From: Paenibacillus sp. MMS20-IR301 | GTDB taxonomy: Bacteria; Bacillota; Bacilli; Paenibacillales; Paenibacillaceae | Assembly: GCF_032302195.1 (NCBI RefSeq) | Contig: NZ_CP135275.1 | Coordinates: 682,001 to 746,000 of the forward strand | Length of the DNA stretch: 64,000 nt | Direction of reading: 5' to 3' | In this document: positions 43,294 through 52,429 of the stretch, one piece after another | Layout of the letters: each line of letters starts with the position of its first letter | Position numbering within the stretch: the first letter of the stretch is position 1 | Translations under genes and position numbers: made by a program | The notes under the pieces: model-generated | Seen by the model: only the letters and a program-made list of their open reading frames with translations | What the model was told of the DNA's origin: nothing | The model's database searches: none

Positions 43294-44199
43294 ATGAGTA
43301 ACGGATTATTTGACCCGCAGGTATGGGAGACCGCCTGGAAGGAAGATCCCAAGGCAATGAGCAATAAGTTCAAGGCCATGGGGATGGACCCGCACCACAG
43401 CTTCGACCATAAGGCCAAGGTGTTTAATGAAGAGGTATTCAGCAGCGGAGGAAAAGCCAGAAGTGAACGGATTATCAGCTGGATGGAAGGGCAGGGAGTG
43501 GATTTTGCCGGACTGACGGTTCTTGATATAGGTGCGGCCTCAGGCGGCTTCACAGTTCCTTTTATCGAGCGGGGGGCTAAGGTTACGGCGGTAGAGCCTA
43601 ATGTTCCATTAGCTGAGCTGTTCCGGCAAAATACTGCGGGAGCTGCCCCGGGCCAGGTGGAGCTGGTGAGCGAAGCGTTTGAGCATATCGATATTGCGGC
43701 AAAAGGCTGGCTGAACGCCTTCGATCTCGTATTTGTATCCATGTGTCCGGCGGTATTTGACTGGGAGAGTGCGGAGAAAGTCATTAGCTGTGCACGGCAA
43801 TACTGCTACATCAGCATGTCGGCTGGTGTGCAGGAGCATGGCCTGATGAATGAGGTGCTGCCGCTGCTGACCGGCCGGGAGGTGCATGCAGAATCTTCAG
43901 ATATGGCGTACCTGCTGCAGCTGCTGTATTTGAAGGGTTACACCTATGAATCTATTGTGACCCGGGAAACGAAAAGCAAGGAGTTGTCCATAGAGGCGGC
44001 GCTTAACGAAGTGATGGAAATGCTGCCTTTGCATCATTTGAATGATACGGAGACAACCCGGAAGATTATTACAGAATATTTACACACGACTTACCCGGAG
44101 CAGAAGGTGGTAGTCCGCCAGGGAGGGCGGTTCGGCAAGGTGCTGATTAAGCTGCAGGAGCTGAATATGTACAGCAGGGCATCCGCCGTGAGCAAGTAA
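43294..44199 (+). CDS. class I SAM-dependent methyltransferase
   Basis: A 301-residue methyltransferase. SAM motif I is VLDIGAASGGFTVPF near residue 75-89, with the acidic motif II in VTAVEPN and motif IV-like FDLVFVSMCP near 150. The N-terminal 60 residues (WKEDPKAMSNKFKAMGMDP) are charged and helical. ATG 43294 follows AGAGAGG with a long spacing. Substrate not evident; such genes can modify small molecules, quinones or metals. A terminator follows at 44258. Confidence 0.82.
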   Translation: MSNGLFDPQVWETAWKEDPKAMSNKFKAMGMDPHHSFDHKAKVFNEEVFSSGGKARSERIISWMEGQGVDFAGLTVLDIGAASGGFTVPFIERGAKVTAVEPNVPLAELFRQNTAGAAPGQVELVSEAFEHIDIAAKGWLNAFDLVFVSMCPAVFDWESAEKVISCARQYCYISMSAGVQEHGLMNEVLPLLTGREVHAESSDMAYLLQLLYLKGYTYESIVTRETKSKELSIEAALNEVMEMLPLHHLNDTETTRKIITEYLHTTYPEQKVVVRQGGRFGKVLIKLQELNMYSRASAVSK

Positions 44200-44257
44200 C
44201 CGGTCCGCAGCCGGTATTCTGGAGATTGTCTTTCCCGCCAAAGATGTTATCATAGAG

Positions 44258-44285
44258 TAGATCCCTGCGCGGGATCTATTTTATT
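44258..44285 (+). terminator. terminator of the methyltransferase gene
   Basis: TAGATCCC and GGGATCTA form an 8-bp stem with a 5-nt loop, then TTTTATTAT. Confidence 0.75.
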
Positions 44286-44305
44286 ATCCGGGAGGACTGA
44301 GGGCA

Positions 44306-44371
44306 ATGAGCAAGCATATTTTCGAGCATGACCTGATGAGGAAAGTGGGTGAAATCTACTATGAGCCGTAG
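44306..44371 (+). CDS. 21-residue leader peptide coupled to the GreA-like gene
   Basis: ATG 44306 follows GGGAGG and encodes MSKHIFEHDLMRKVGEIYYEP. Its stop at 44369-44371 lies just inside the next gene, whose ATG is at 44361. The overlap and the good ribosome site suggest real translation, feeding ribosomes to the next start, which has only a weak site of its own. No known family. Confidence 0.5.
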   Translation: MSKHIFEHDLMRKVGEIYYEP

Positions 44372-44798
44372 TACCGGTACGATTTCACTGCGCGAGGAGC
44401 TGGTGCAGCAGCTGGTGTATCTGGATGAGCACCGCTTCACCATCCTGGACCGGATGGCCTGGGAGTCAGCGGCGGAGCGCTCAGAGATTCAGGACTTAAT
44501 CAAGAGATATCAGGCAGCGGTGGAGCAAATTCTGGCCGGAGACAACAGCGGGCTTGAACGTTCAATGGTTCTAGCCGGCTCCTTCGTCTCCCTGCAGATC
44601 GGCCAGGAAACGCTGAAGGATGCATACCGGATTGTGATTCCGGGTGAAGCTGAGCTGGATGAATTCTGCATCTCCATCTGGTCCCCGATGGGCCGGGGAC
44701 TGCTCCTGGCCTGTCCCGGAGATACCGTCACGATCCAAACCCCGTTTGGCAGTGATGAGGTGCTGATTCTGGATAATGTATATGCAGGAATAGCCTAG
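44361..44798 (+). CDS. GreA/GreB-like transcription-factor-related protein
   Basis: 145 residues. An N-terminal helical pair at about 10-60 (LREELVQQLVYLDEHR, ERSEIQDLIKRYQAAVEQIL) and the C-terminal FKBP-like Gre domain at about 70-140 (VSLQIGQETLKDAYRIVIPGEAELD, ISIWSPMGRGLLLACPGDTVTI). It is shorter than GreA (~157), and the N-terminal coil lacks the acidic tip pair that I would expect for transcript cleavage, so it may be a Rnk/GreA-like binder of RNA polymerase. ATG 44361 is inferred from the domain start; GTG 44349 is the alternative. Confidence 0.75.
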   Translation: MSRSTGTISLREELVQQLVYLDEHRFTILDRMAWESAAERSEIQDLIKRYQAAVEQILAGDNSGLERSMVLAGSFVSLQIGQETLKDAYRIVIPGEAELDEFCISIWSPMGRGLLLACPGDTVTIQTPFGSDEVLILDNVYAGIA

Positions 44799-44807
44799 TA
44801 CAATGAA

Positions 44808-44954
44808 AACAGGCGTCTCCCGTCATTCTAAGGAGCTGCGAGGAAATTAGTACCAGCTATTGTTGGCAAAATCTCCACGGTTTTGGGAGTTTTGCCGGCA
44901 AATTAGCGGTGCTTTATTTCGTCGCAGTCTCTAAGATGACAGGGGACGCCTGTT
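44808..44954. repeat. 147-bp imperfect palindrome between convergent genes
   Basis: AACAGGCGTC at the left end and GACGCCTGTT at the right end begin two arms of about 70 bp that pair for most of their length (GTCAT, GCTGCGA/TCGCAG-type, GAAAT, ACC-GCTA, CAAAA blocks). The outer stem can terminate either flanking gene; the length exceeds a normal terminator. Confidence 0.75.
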
Positions 44955-44970
44955 GCTGCTGGGATAAGAT

Positions 44971-46908
44971 TTACAGCTCCTCTACTTCACGAAGCCATAG
45001 GGCGGCGGAAGCATCGCTCGGCATACGCCAGTCGCCGCGCGGCGAGAGGCTGACCGTCCCGACCTTCGGTCCGTCCGGCAGGCAGGAGCGCTTGAACTGC
45101 TGGGTGAAGAAGCGGGTGATGAACACCTTCAGCCAGGATACAAGCTGCTCCTTCGGATACGCCTCGCCGAAAGCATGCCGGGCGAGGTAGAGCATTTTGC
45201 CGGGAGAAGCACCCGTACGCAGCATGTAATACAGGAAGAAGTCATGCACAATGTAAGGTCCCAGAATATTCTCGGTCAGCTGGACAATCTCGCCGGTCGC
45301 CGAAGGCGGCAGCAGCTCCGGGCTGATTCCGGTCTCGATGATGCTGTAGAGGAATTTATTGACGGTCTCATCGGCCTCGTGGTCCGCGTACCAGGCCACG
45401 ACATATTGGATCAGCGTCTTCGGAATGCCCGAGTTCACGCTGTACATCGACATATGGTCACCGTTATAGGTACACCAGCCAAGCGCGAGCTCCGACAAAT
45501 CGCCGGTGCCGATGACGATGCCGCCGTTCTTGTTGGCCAGATCCATCAGAATCTGTGTACGCTCGCGGGCTTGGACATTCTCATAGGTCAGATCATGCAC
45601 ATCTTTGTCGTGGCCGATATCCTCGAAGTGCTGGAGACAGCTCGCCTTGATATCCACGACCAATAGCTGAGCGCCAAGTGCCTTGATCAGGCCGACGGCA
45701 TTGTCGTAGGTCCGGTTCGTCGTGCCGAAGCCCGGCATGGTGACGGCCAGCACATCGCTGGCCGGACGGCCGAGCAGCTCCATCGCCCGCACAGCGACCA
45801 GGAGGGCAAGCGTCGAATCCAGGCCGCCGGATATACCAATCACTGCCTGCTTGGTGCCGATATGGCGGATGCGCTTCATCAGGCCGGAGGTTTGAATCGA
45901 GAGGATCTCCCGGCAGCGTTCATCACGCTGCAGCGGATTGCCCGGCACGAACGGATTCATGCTGATAGCGCGCTTCAGCTCACGCCGGCTGTTATCGCGG
46001 ACCGGCGAAGTGTAGAGCAGCTCCCGGTAGTTGCGGCCGCCCTTGCCGGCGCGGAAGGTGCCCATCACCGTGCGGGAATACTGGACCCGCGGCAGGTCGA
46101 TATCGGCCGTGATCATCCGGCTCTCATGAGTGAAACGTTCGGACTCGGCCAGCAGCTGGCCGTTCTCAGCGATCAGGGAGTGCCCGCCGAAGACAACATC
46201 CGTTGTCGACTCGCCGGTATTACAGCTGGCATACACATATCCGGCTACGCAGGATGCGGACTGGCTGGTAACCAGCTGGCGGCGGTAGTCGGCTTTGCCG
46301 ACCAGCTCGTTGCTGGCGGACGGGTTGAACAGCAGCGTCGCTCCGGCTTGGGCCAGCAGACTGCTTGGCGGAACAGGTACCCAGAGATCCTCGCAGATCT
46401 CCACGCCAAAGGATATATTTCCGTTACTCTCACAGGCAAAAATCAGATCATTGCCGACAGGTACGGCGCTGCCGCCGATCCGCAGCTCGGTCACTTCCAG
46501 CTCTTCGGCGCCGGCGAACCAGCGCGGCTCGTAGAATTCGCTATAACCGGGAATGCAGGTCTTCACGACAATGCCGAGAATCCGGCCCTGCTGGAGGACT
46601 GCCGCGCAGTTGAACAGCCGGCTCTTGATAGAGACCGGCAGCCCGGCAATGACGATCATCTTATGCTCAGCTGTGGCAGCCGTAATCCGGAGCAGAGCCT
46701 CCAGCGCGGCCTCCTGCAGCTTCGGCTGCAGAAACAAATCTGCACAGGTATACCCCGTAATGCACAGCTCGGGGAGCACCAGATACTCTACCTCCTGCTG
46801 GTCAGCCTCATGTATAACTTTAATAATCTGTTCCGCATTAAACGCGCAGTCAGCCACCCGCAGTTCAGGGGAAGCAGCGGCCACCCGTGCGAATCCGTAA
46901 TTCTGCAT
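44971..46908 (-). CDS. nadE: glutamine-dependent NAD+ synthetase
   Basis: A 645-residue two-domain enzyme that makes NAD from deamido-NAD using glutamine. The N-terminal nitrilase-type glutaminase has Glu in VLPELCITGYT, Lys in the VKTC segment and nucleophile Cys in FGVEICEDLWVP. The C-terminal synthetase has the ATP pyrophosphatase loop SGGLDSTLAL near residue 360 and GTGDLSELALGW. It has the length of glutamine-dependent forms, in contrast with the ~275-residue ammonia-dependent NadE. The gene is single. Localisation is cytoplasmic. Confidence 0.95.
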   Translation of the reverse strand: MQNYGFARVAAASPELRVADCAFNAEQIIKVIHEADQQEVEYLVLPELCITGYTCADLFLQPKLQEAALEALLRITAATAEHKMIVIAGLPVSIKSRLFNCAAVLQQGRILGIVVKTCIPGYSEFYEPRWFAGAEELEVTELRIGGSAVPVGNDLIFACESNGNISFGVEICEDLWVPVPPSSLLAQAGATLLFNPSASNELVGKADYRRQLVTSQSASCVAGYVYASCNTGESTTDVVFGGHSLIAENGQLLAESERFTHESRMITADIDLPRVQYSRTVMGTFRAGKGGRNYRELLYTSPVRDNSRRELKRAISMNPFVPGNPLQRDERCREILSIQTSGLMKRIRHIGTKQAVIGISGGLDSTLALLVAVRAMELLGRPASDVLAVTMPGFGTTNRTYDNAVGLIKALGAQLLVVDIKASCLQHFEDIGHDKDVHDLTYENVQARERTQILMDLANKNGGIVIGTGDLSELALGWCTYNGDHMSMYSVNSGIPKTLIQYVVAWYADHEADETVNKFLYSIIETGISPELLPPSATGEIVQLTENILGPYIVHDFFLYYMLRTGASPGKMLYLARHAFGEAYPKEQLVSWLKVFITRFFTQQFKRSCLPDGPKVGTVSLSPRGDWRMPSDASAALWLREVEEL

Positions 46909-47112
46909 TCAGTTCACCTATCCTTTATTGAGGTACACTTTCTATCTAATAATTGTACCCATGAAATGCCATTGGTAACAAGCAGCGATTTGCAGAAGCG
47001 CTTCCATTTGCCGGCTGGCGGGTATAGAATATATGGATATGCTCTATTTAATAGTACGAAATACAGAAACGGATAGTTGGAAGTGGAATCTAGGATAAGG
47101 AGGATTACTGCT

Positions 47113-47943
47113 GTGTTTAAAGGAAAAGAACTAATCGGAGAGATTAACGCTACCGTGGTGCCTTACGGCTGCCTGGCGGTCTGGTTTCTGGGACAGGCCA
47201 GCGTCATTATCAAGGGCGCGGATGTAACGGTCTATATTGATCCATACGTATCACCGGACCCGGACCGGAGCTTCCCGCCTCCTGTAACACCGGAAGAGAT
47301 AACGAATATGGAGGTCTGCCTCATCACCCACGATCACTCGGATCATCTGGATGAAGCAGGCTTGCCTATAATGGCCGCAGGCAATCCTGCAGCACAGTTC
47401 ATGGCACCGGCGGTCTGCCTGGAGCGTCTGCAGGAGCTGGGCATCCGGAAGCAGCAGCTCATGGCAGCGTTACCCGCTGAAGAGACGGAGCTTGTGCCCG
47501 GACTGCAGGTGATTCCTGTAGCGGCGGCTCATGAGGAGCTTGAGCTTGATGAAGCGGGCCAGCCGAGGTATGTCGGCTACATCCTGCAGCTGAACGGGGT
47601 TACCCTGTACCATTCCGGAGATACGGTGCTGTTCCCGGAGCTGATCGAGGAGACCCGCAGCCGGAATATCGACCTTGCCCTGCTGCCGATTAACGGCCGG
47701 GATTATTACCGGAACAGCCGAGGTATTGTCGGCAACATGAATTACCGGGAGGCGGCTGAGTTTGCCGCGACCAGCGGATTTGAGACTGTCATTCCGCTGC
47801 ATTATGACCTGTTCGCCGGGAATGCTGAGAATCCGGGATATTTCGTTGATTACCTGTACCGGAATTTCCCGGAGCAGAAGTTCCATATGATGGCCAGAGC
47901 AGAACGGTTCGTATATGTGTCCGCGCAGGCTTTTAAGAGATAA
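47113..47943 (+). CDS. metallo-beta-lactamase-fold hydrolase, UlaG-like
   Basis: A 276-residue metallohydrolase. The first strand CLAVWFLGQASVIIKG and the metal motif THDHSDHLD (about 89-97) are followed by HSGDTVLFPEL and LPINGRD, as in UlaG (ascorbate-6-phosphate lactonase) and related proteins. GTG 47113 is chosen because AAGGAGG is nine bases before; an in-frame upstream start lacks a ribosome site. It ends 5 bp from the convergent DeoR gene. A sugar-lactone phosphate is a plausible substrate but not shown. A perfect palindrome GAAGCGCTTC lies upstream near 47007. Confidence 0.85.
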   Translation: MFKGKELIGEINATVVPYGCLAVWFLGQASVIIKGADVTVYIDPYVSPDPDRSFPPPVTPEEITNMEVCLITHDHSDHLDEAGLPIMAAGNPAAQFMAPAVCLERLQELGIRKQQLMAALPAEETELVPGLQVIPVAAAHEELELDEAGQPRYVGYILQLNGVTLYHSGDTVLFPELIEETRSRNIDLALLPINGRDYYRNSRGIVGNMNYREAAEFAATSGFETVIPLHYDLFAGNAENPGYFVDYLYRNFPEQKFHMMARAERFVYVSAQAFKR

Positions 47944-47948
47944 TTAGG

Positions 47949-48719
47949 TTACTGGGACGCAGGATAGAGCAGAGACACCTGATATTTACTCAGGAAATCG
48001 ATCCATTCCGCAGACGGCTGCTGATCAGTAACGATGTAATCGACCTTGTCGAAGCTGAACAGCCGGATGAAGGCGATCCGGTCAAACTTGGAGTGATCGG
48101 CAAGCAGCACCACCTTGTTCGCCTGCTGCTGCATCAGCACCTTCAGCTCGGTCTCCGCTTCGTTCGAATCGCTGAGCCCGCCGGTCATGGAGAGCGCCTT
48201 GCAGCTGAAGATGGCGACATCCACATTATATTTCAGAATCGTCTGCGAGGCAGTCGGCCCTACAAAGGAGCTGGTCTCCGGCCCCAGAATCCCCCCTGTG
48301 GAAATAAGCTTCTGCCCGGAATGCTGAAACTCTGACAATACCGCCAGTGAGTTGGTGATGATTGTCAGATTTTTTTTGTCCTCCACCATCCGCCGTAAGC
48401 CTTCAAAAGCCGTCGTGCTTGTGTCAGTCATCACACTGTCCCCGTCATTGATCAGCTCAAGGAGACTTGCGGCAATCAGCCGCTTCGCTTCAATATTGAC
48501 CTGGTGCCTGTGGGAGTAGGACGGGTCTTCATTGGTATGGGCATTCAGGATGGCCCCGCCGTAATTCTTTTTGGCAATACCCTCCTTATCGAGCCGGTCC
48601 AGATCGCGCCGGATGGTCTCCTCCGATACACCAAATTTCTGCGCCAGATCGGCAACGTGAACCTTCTTATGCCTGTAGAGCTCATTGATTACCAGATCCC
48701 GCCGTTCAAATGCCTTCAT
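47949..48719 (-). CDS. DeoR-family repressor, divergent from the fucose operon
   Basis: A 256-residue regulator: DeoR helix-turn-helix at about 4-55 (RRDLVINELYRHKKVHVADLAQKFGVSEETIRRDLDRLDKEG in parts) and a sugar-phosphate-binding domain with DTSTTAFEG, ITNSLAVLSEF, STGGIL and ADHSKFDR. ATG 48719 follows GGGTGG; GTG 48731 is an alternative. Its target is likely the L-fucose operon starting at 49061, with fuculose-1-phosphate the probable effector by analogy with FucR. Confidence 0.9.
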   Translation of the reverse strand: MKAFERRDLVINELYRHKKVHVADLAQKFGVSEETIRRDLDRLDKEGIAKKNYGGAILNAHTNEDPSYSHRHQVNIEAKRLIAASLLELINDGDSVMTDTSTTAFEGLRRMVEDKKNLTIITNSLAVLSEFQHSGQKLISTGGILGPETSSFVGPTASQTILKYNVDVAIFSCKALSMTGGLSDSNEAETELKVLMQQQANKVVLLADHSKFDRIAFIRLFSFDKVDYIVTDQQPSAEWIDFLSKYQVSLLYPASQ

Positions 48720-48880
48720 CACTTTGACCACCCTTGATTTGATCTTTCTTTATCATCGTAACTACTAGTGTACTACAACTTGCTGTCAAGGTTAAAGCTT
48801 CATATCCGTAATAATACCACAATTATTTCGATAATATCACACAAAACCACATATAAAACTAATTAAAGTGTGGAATAGTG

Positions 48881-48909
48881 TTGACTTTATGAGTCTTGAA
48901 ATCTATGAT
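48881..48909 (+). promoter_or_regulatory. sigma-A promoter of the fucose operon
   Basis: TTGACT (48881-48886) and TATGAT (48904-48909) with a 17-bp spacer. An inverted repeat CCACA...TGTGG (48847-48873) just upstream could be the DeoR operator. The 342-bp interval 48720-49060 contains no gene. Confidence 0.7.
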
Positions 48910-48973
48910 GAAGTAGAAAAGGATTGGCCGGCGTAGCCTGGACCACAAGCAGGGGCTTGTAGTGCAGCATATT

Positions 48974-48987
48974 TGACAACGCTTACT
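48974..48987. promoter_or_regulatory. possible CcpA (cre) site in the fucose-operon leader
   Basis: TGACAACGCTTACT matches 12 of 14 cre positions. It lies downstream of the promoter, where CcpA would act as a roadblock. Confidence 0.5.
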
Positions 48988-49060
48988 AATCCATAGCTTC
49001 AACTCCGTTCAGCAGTAATGAAATTATTCATTTATTTATGAATTCCGGGGAGGAACAGCA

Positions 49061-50827
49061 GTGACAGCAAATTATCCGAAGATTGGTATCCGGCCGACGA
49101 TTGACGGCAGAAGACGCGGGGTGCGGGAATCGCTGGAGGTCCAGACCATGGGCATGGCACAGCGTGTGGCGGCGTTTTTGCAGGAGCATTTATTTTATCC
49201 GGACGGGTCGCATGTGGAATGTATCATTGCCGATTCAACCATCGGCGGGGTGAAGGAAGCGGCAGCAGCAGCACAGAAATTCGCAGGAGCAGGGGTAGGC
49301 GTGTCGATTACGGTAACCCCTTGCTGGTGTTACGGGTCGGAGACGATGGATATGGATGCCTCCATCCCGCATGCGGTCTGGGGATTTAATGGAACGGAGC
49401 GCCCCGGGGCGGTATATCTGGCGGCAGTGCTCTCGGCTTATGCGCAAAAGGGCATTCCGGCCTTCGGCATCTACGGTGAGGATGTGCAGGAGTCGAGCAG
49501 TGAAGAAATTCCGGCGGATGTGCAGTCCAAGCTGCTGCAATTCGCAAAGTCCGGGCTGGCGGCAGCAATAATGAAAGGGAAATCCTATCTGTCCATGGGC
49601 TCGGTCTCGATGGGGATTGCCGGTTCGATCGTGAACGAGCAGTTCTTCCAGGAGTATCTTGGCATGCGCAATGAATATATCGATATGTCTGAATTTGTCC
49701 GGAGATTTGAGGAAGGCATCTATGATCCGGAGGAATTCGCGCGCGCACTGGCCTGGGTGAAGGACAACTGCCGGGTTGGCGCGGATAATAACCCGCAGCA
49801 TCTGCAGCTTAGCGAGGAAGTTAAGGAAGAGCAGTGGGAGACTTGTGTGAAAATGGCGCTGATTGCCCGCGATCTGATGACCGGCAATCCAACGCTTGCG
49901 AAGCTGGGCTTCGAGGAAGAGGCGAATGGCCATAATGCACTGCTCGGCGGCTTCCAGGGCCAGCGGCAATGGACAGACCATTTCCCGAACGGGGATTTCA
50001 TGGAGACGATCCTGAATTCCTCGTTCGACTGGAATGGCAGACGGGCGCCTTATATGGTCGCCACCGAGAATGACAGCCTGAACGGGGTCACCATGCTGTT
50101 CAATTATCTGCTGACGAATACGGCGCAGATCTTCGCCGATGTCCGCACCTTCTGGAGTCCGGCTGCTGTGAAACGGGTTACCGGCCATGAGCTGGAGGGA
50201 GCTGCGGCGGGCGGTCTGCTGCATCTGATCAATTCCGGTTCAGCCGCGCTGGACGGAACCGGAGAGCAGAGCAAGGGCGGCCAGCCGGCGATCAAGCCGT
50301 TCTGGGAGATTACTGACGAAGAGGCAGCTGCCTGTGTGGCGGCGACCCAGTTCCGCCCGGCCTCGCAGGAATATTTCCGCGGGGGCGGCTTCTCCACCGA
50401 CTATTTGACCAAAGGCGGAATGCCGGTTACTATGGCCCGGCTCAATCTGGTCAAGGGTCTTGGACCCGTGCTTCAGCTGGTTGAAGGCTTCACGGTGGAG
50501 CTGCCGGAGGCTGTGCATGATACGCTGGACCAGCGGACCGATCCTACCTGGCCGACCACCTGGTTCGCACCAAAGCTGACCGGCAAAGGCTCGTTCCAGT
50601 CCGTCTATGATGTAATGAACAACTGGGGCGCGAACCATGGAGCGATCAGCTACGGGCATATTGGTGCCGATCTGATTACCCTGGCCTCGATCCTGCGCAT
50701 TCCGGTCAGCATGCATAATGTGGAGGATTCCCGGATATTCCGGCCGCGTGTCTGGTCGCTCTTCGGTACAGAGGATCTGGAAAGCGCCGATTACAGAGCC
50801 TGCCGGAACTTCGGGCCGCTCTACTAA
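49061..50827 (+). CDS. fucI: L-fucose isomerase
   Basis: A 588-residue Mn-dependent isomerase that converts L-fucose to L-fuculose, of normal FucI length. It starts [21 protein letters not shown], has [10 protein letters not shown] near 86-95, the metal/catalytic region [14 protein letters not shown] near 330-343 and [18 protein letters not shown] near 525. GTG 49061 follows GGGGAGG. It is the first gene of the operon, with kinase, aldolase and mutarotase after it. Weak activity on D-arabinose is common in the family. Confidence 0.95.
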   Translation: MTANYPKIGIRPTIDGRRRGVRESLEVQTMGMAQRVAAFLQEHLFYPDGSHVECIIADSTIGGVKEAAAAAQKFAGAGVGVSITVTPCWCYGSETMDMDASIPHAVWGFNGTERPGAVYLAAVLSAYAQKGIPAFGIYGEDVQESSSEEIPADVQSKLLQFAKSGLAAAIMKGKSYLSMGSVSMGIAGSIVNEQFFQEYLGMRNEYIDMSEFVRRFEEGIYDPEEFARALAWVKDNCRVGADNNPQHLQLSEEVKEEQWETCVKMALIARDLMTGNPTLAKLGFEEEANGHNALLGGFQGQRQWTDHFPNGDFMETILNSSFDWNGRRAPYMVATENDSLNGVTMLFNYLLTNTAQIFADVRTFWSPAAVKRVTGHELEGAAAGGLLHLINSGSAALDGTGEQSKGGQPAIKPFWEITDEEAAACVAATQFRPASQEYFRGGGFSTDYLTKGGMPVTMARLNLVKGLGPVLQLVEGFTVELPEAVHDTLDQRTDPTWPTTWFAPKLTGKGSFQSVYDVMNNWGANHGAISYGHIGADLITLASILRIPVSMHNVEDSRIFRPRVWSLFGTEDLESADYRACRNFGPLY

Positions 50828-50851
50828 ATCTTCAGATGAAGCGGGTGCGGG

Positions 50852-52429
50852 ATGAAGGGTGAAGTGAGAATCATTAAGCTGCTGGCTGTCGACCTCGGCG
50901 CCAGCTCCGGCAGGGTTATGCTGGGAACCTATGCTGAAGGGCGGGTGGCGGTGGAGGAAATCCGCCGCTTCCCCAATCTGCCGGTGGAGGCGGACGGGCA
51001 TCTTTACTGGAATGTTCCCCAGCTGTTTCAGGAAATCAAGCTGGGAATCAAGGCAGCTGTGGACAGCCACGGACCGCTGGAGGCTATGAGCGTCGATACC
51101 TGGGGAGTTGATTATGGCTTCCTGGATGAGCACGGGGAGCTGCTGGGTCTGCCGCATCATTACCGGGATCAGCGGATGGAAGCCATCGCTTCCCGGCTGG
51201 AGGCTGCATTGCCGCCGGAGGAGCAGTTCCGGCTGACCGGCAATCAGTCCGGTACAATTAATACCGTCTATCAATTATATGCCGACCTGCAAGGTGATCC
51301 CGGACTGCGGGCGGGAGCAGGGCTGCTGCTGATGATGCCTGATCTGTTCCATTATATGTTAAGCGGCATGGCGGCAGCCGAGCAGACTATCTGGAGCACC
51401 AGCGGCCTGCTGCAGCCGGACTCTGCCGCACCGGCGCTTGAAGTGCTGCGCCGGCTGGAGCTGCCGGCGGAGCTGATTCCCCGGCTGGTTCCGGCCGGCA
51501 CCGTACTCGGTGAACTGCGGCCCGAGCTGCAGGCGGAGCTGGGTACAGGACCGCTGAAGGTGATAGCCGGCGCTTCCCATGACACGGCTGCTGCTGTCGC
51601 TTCGATCCCTTACGGTTCGGATTCCGGGCCGGACGGATTTGGCGGGAGCCGGGGAATACGCCCGGAGATGAGTCAAGGCAGGAGTCCAATGCACAGCACT
51701 GCTGGAGCTGCAGCTCCGGCCGGCTCCGCCGCATTCATCAGCTGCGGCACCTGGTCGCTGGCCGGCCTCGAGACAGCAGAGCCGGTACTGAGCGCTGAAG
51801 CCTGTTCCTACGGCTTCACGAATGAGAGCTGCTTCCGCGGCACCAACCGGCTGCTGAAGAATATCACCGGCCTGTGGCTGCTGCAGGAGACCCAGCGCGG
51901 CTGGGCAGAGGCGGGCGAGCCGCTCAGTCATCAGGAGGCGGCTGCTCTTGCAGCGAACCTTGACCGGTCCACAGCAAGGGTAGCCATACTGGACCCGAAT
52001 GATCCCGTGTTCAGCACACCGGGGAATATGCCCCTGCGGATTGAATCCTATTGCCTGCGCACCGGCCAGCCGGTGCCGCAGACCAAGGCGGAGATTATCC
52101 GCACCATTCTGGAAAGTCTGGCTGAAGCCTATGCCGGAACGATCCGGGAGCTGGAGCTGCTGACAGGAACTCCGGTCAGCTGTATTCATATGGTCGGCGG
52201 AGGTATTCAGAACACGCTGCTGTGCCAGCTTACCGCCGACGCCACCGGCAAAGAGGTGATCGCCGGACCAGTCGAGGCCAGTGCGACCGGCAACATCGTA
52301 GTGCAGCTTGCAGCATTAGGTGTAATTGCGGCTGCAGATGCCCGGTCCATTGTCGAGCGGTCGTGTGCACCTGTCAGCTATCTGCCGGCTTCATCTACTA
52401 TTCACAGCAATCAAGGAGGACAATTATGA
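50852..52429 (+). CDS. fucK: FGGY-family kinase, probable L-fuculokinase (rhamnulokinase-like)
   Basis: A 525-residue ATP-dependent sugar kinase. The N-terminal phosphate loop is LLAVDLGASSGRVML, with SVDTWGVDYGFLD near 80-92, the HDTAAAV motif at 243-249, ISCGTWSLAG near 296-305 and GGGIQNTLLCQ near 440. By sequence it is closer to rhamnulokinase (RhaB), but its place between fucI and fucA argues for L-fuculose. Residues ~254-290 are a Gly/Ser/Ala/Pro-rich stretch where the family has about ten residues, an insertion of about 30. The start is uncertain (ATG 50852 or GTG 50864). Its stop overlaps fucA as ATGA. Confidence 0.88.
   Translation: MKGEVRIIKLLAVDLGASSGRVMLGTYAEGRVAVEEIRRFPNLPVEADGHLYWNVPQLFQEIKLGIKAAVDSHGPLEAMSVDTWGVDYGFLDEHGELLGLPHHYRDQRMEAIASRLEAALPPEEQFRLTGNQSGTINTVYQLYADLQGDPGLRAGAGLLLMMPDLFHYMLSGMAAAEQTIWSTSGLLQPDSAAPALEVLRRLELPAELIPRLVPAGTVLGELRPELQAELGTGPLKVIAGASHDTAAAVASIPYGSDSGPDGFGGSRGIRPEMSQGRSPMHSTAGAAAPAGSAAFISCGTWSLAGLETAEPVLSAEACSYGFTNESCFRGTNRLLKNITGLWLLQETQRGWAEAGEPLSHQEAAALAANLDRSTARVAILDPNDPVFSTPGNMPLRIESYCLRTGQPVPQTKAEIIRTILESLAEAYAGTIRELELLTGTPVSCIHMVGGGIQNTLLCQLTADATGKEVIAGPVEASATGNIVVQLAALGVIAAADARSIVERSCAPVSYLPASSTIHSNQGGQL

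Noticed and set aside
45862..47076. About 400-codon open frame antisense to nadE
   Set aside because: nadE is unmistakable on the other strand with all motifs; the antisense frame is a by-product of its GC-rich third positions.
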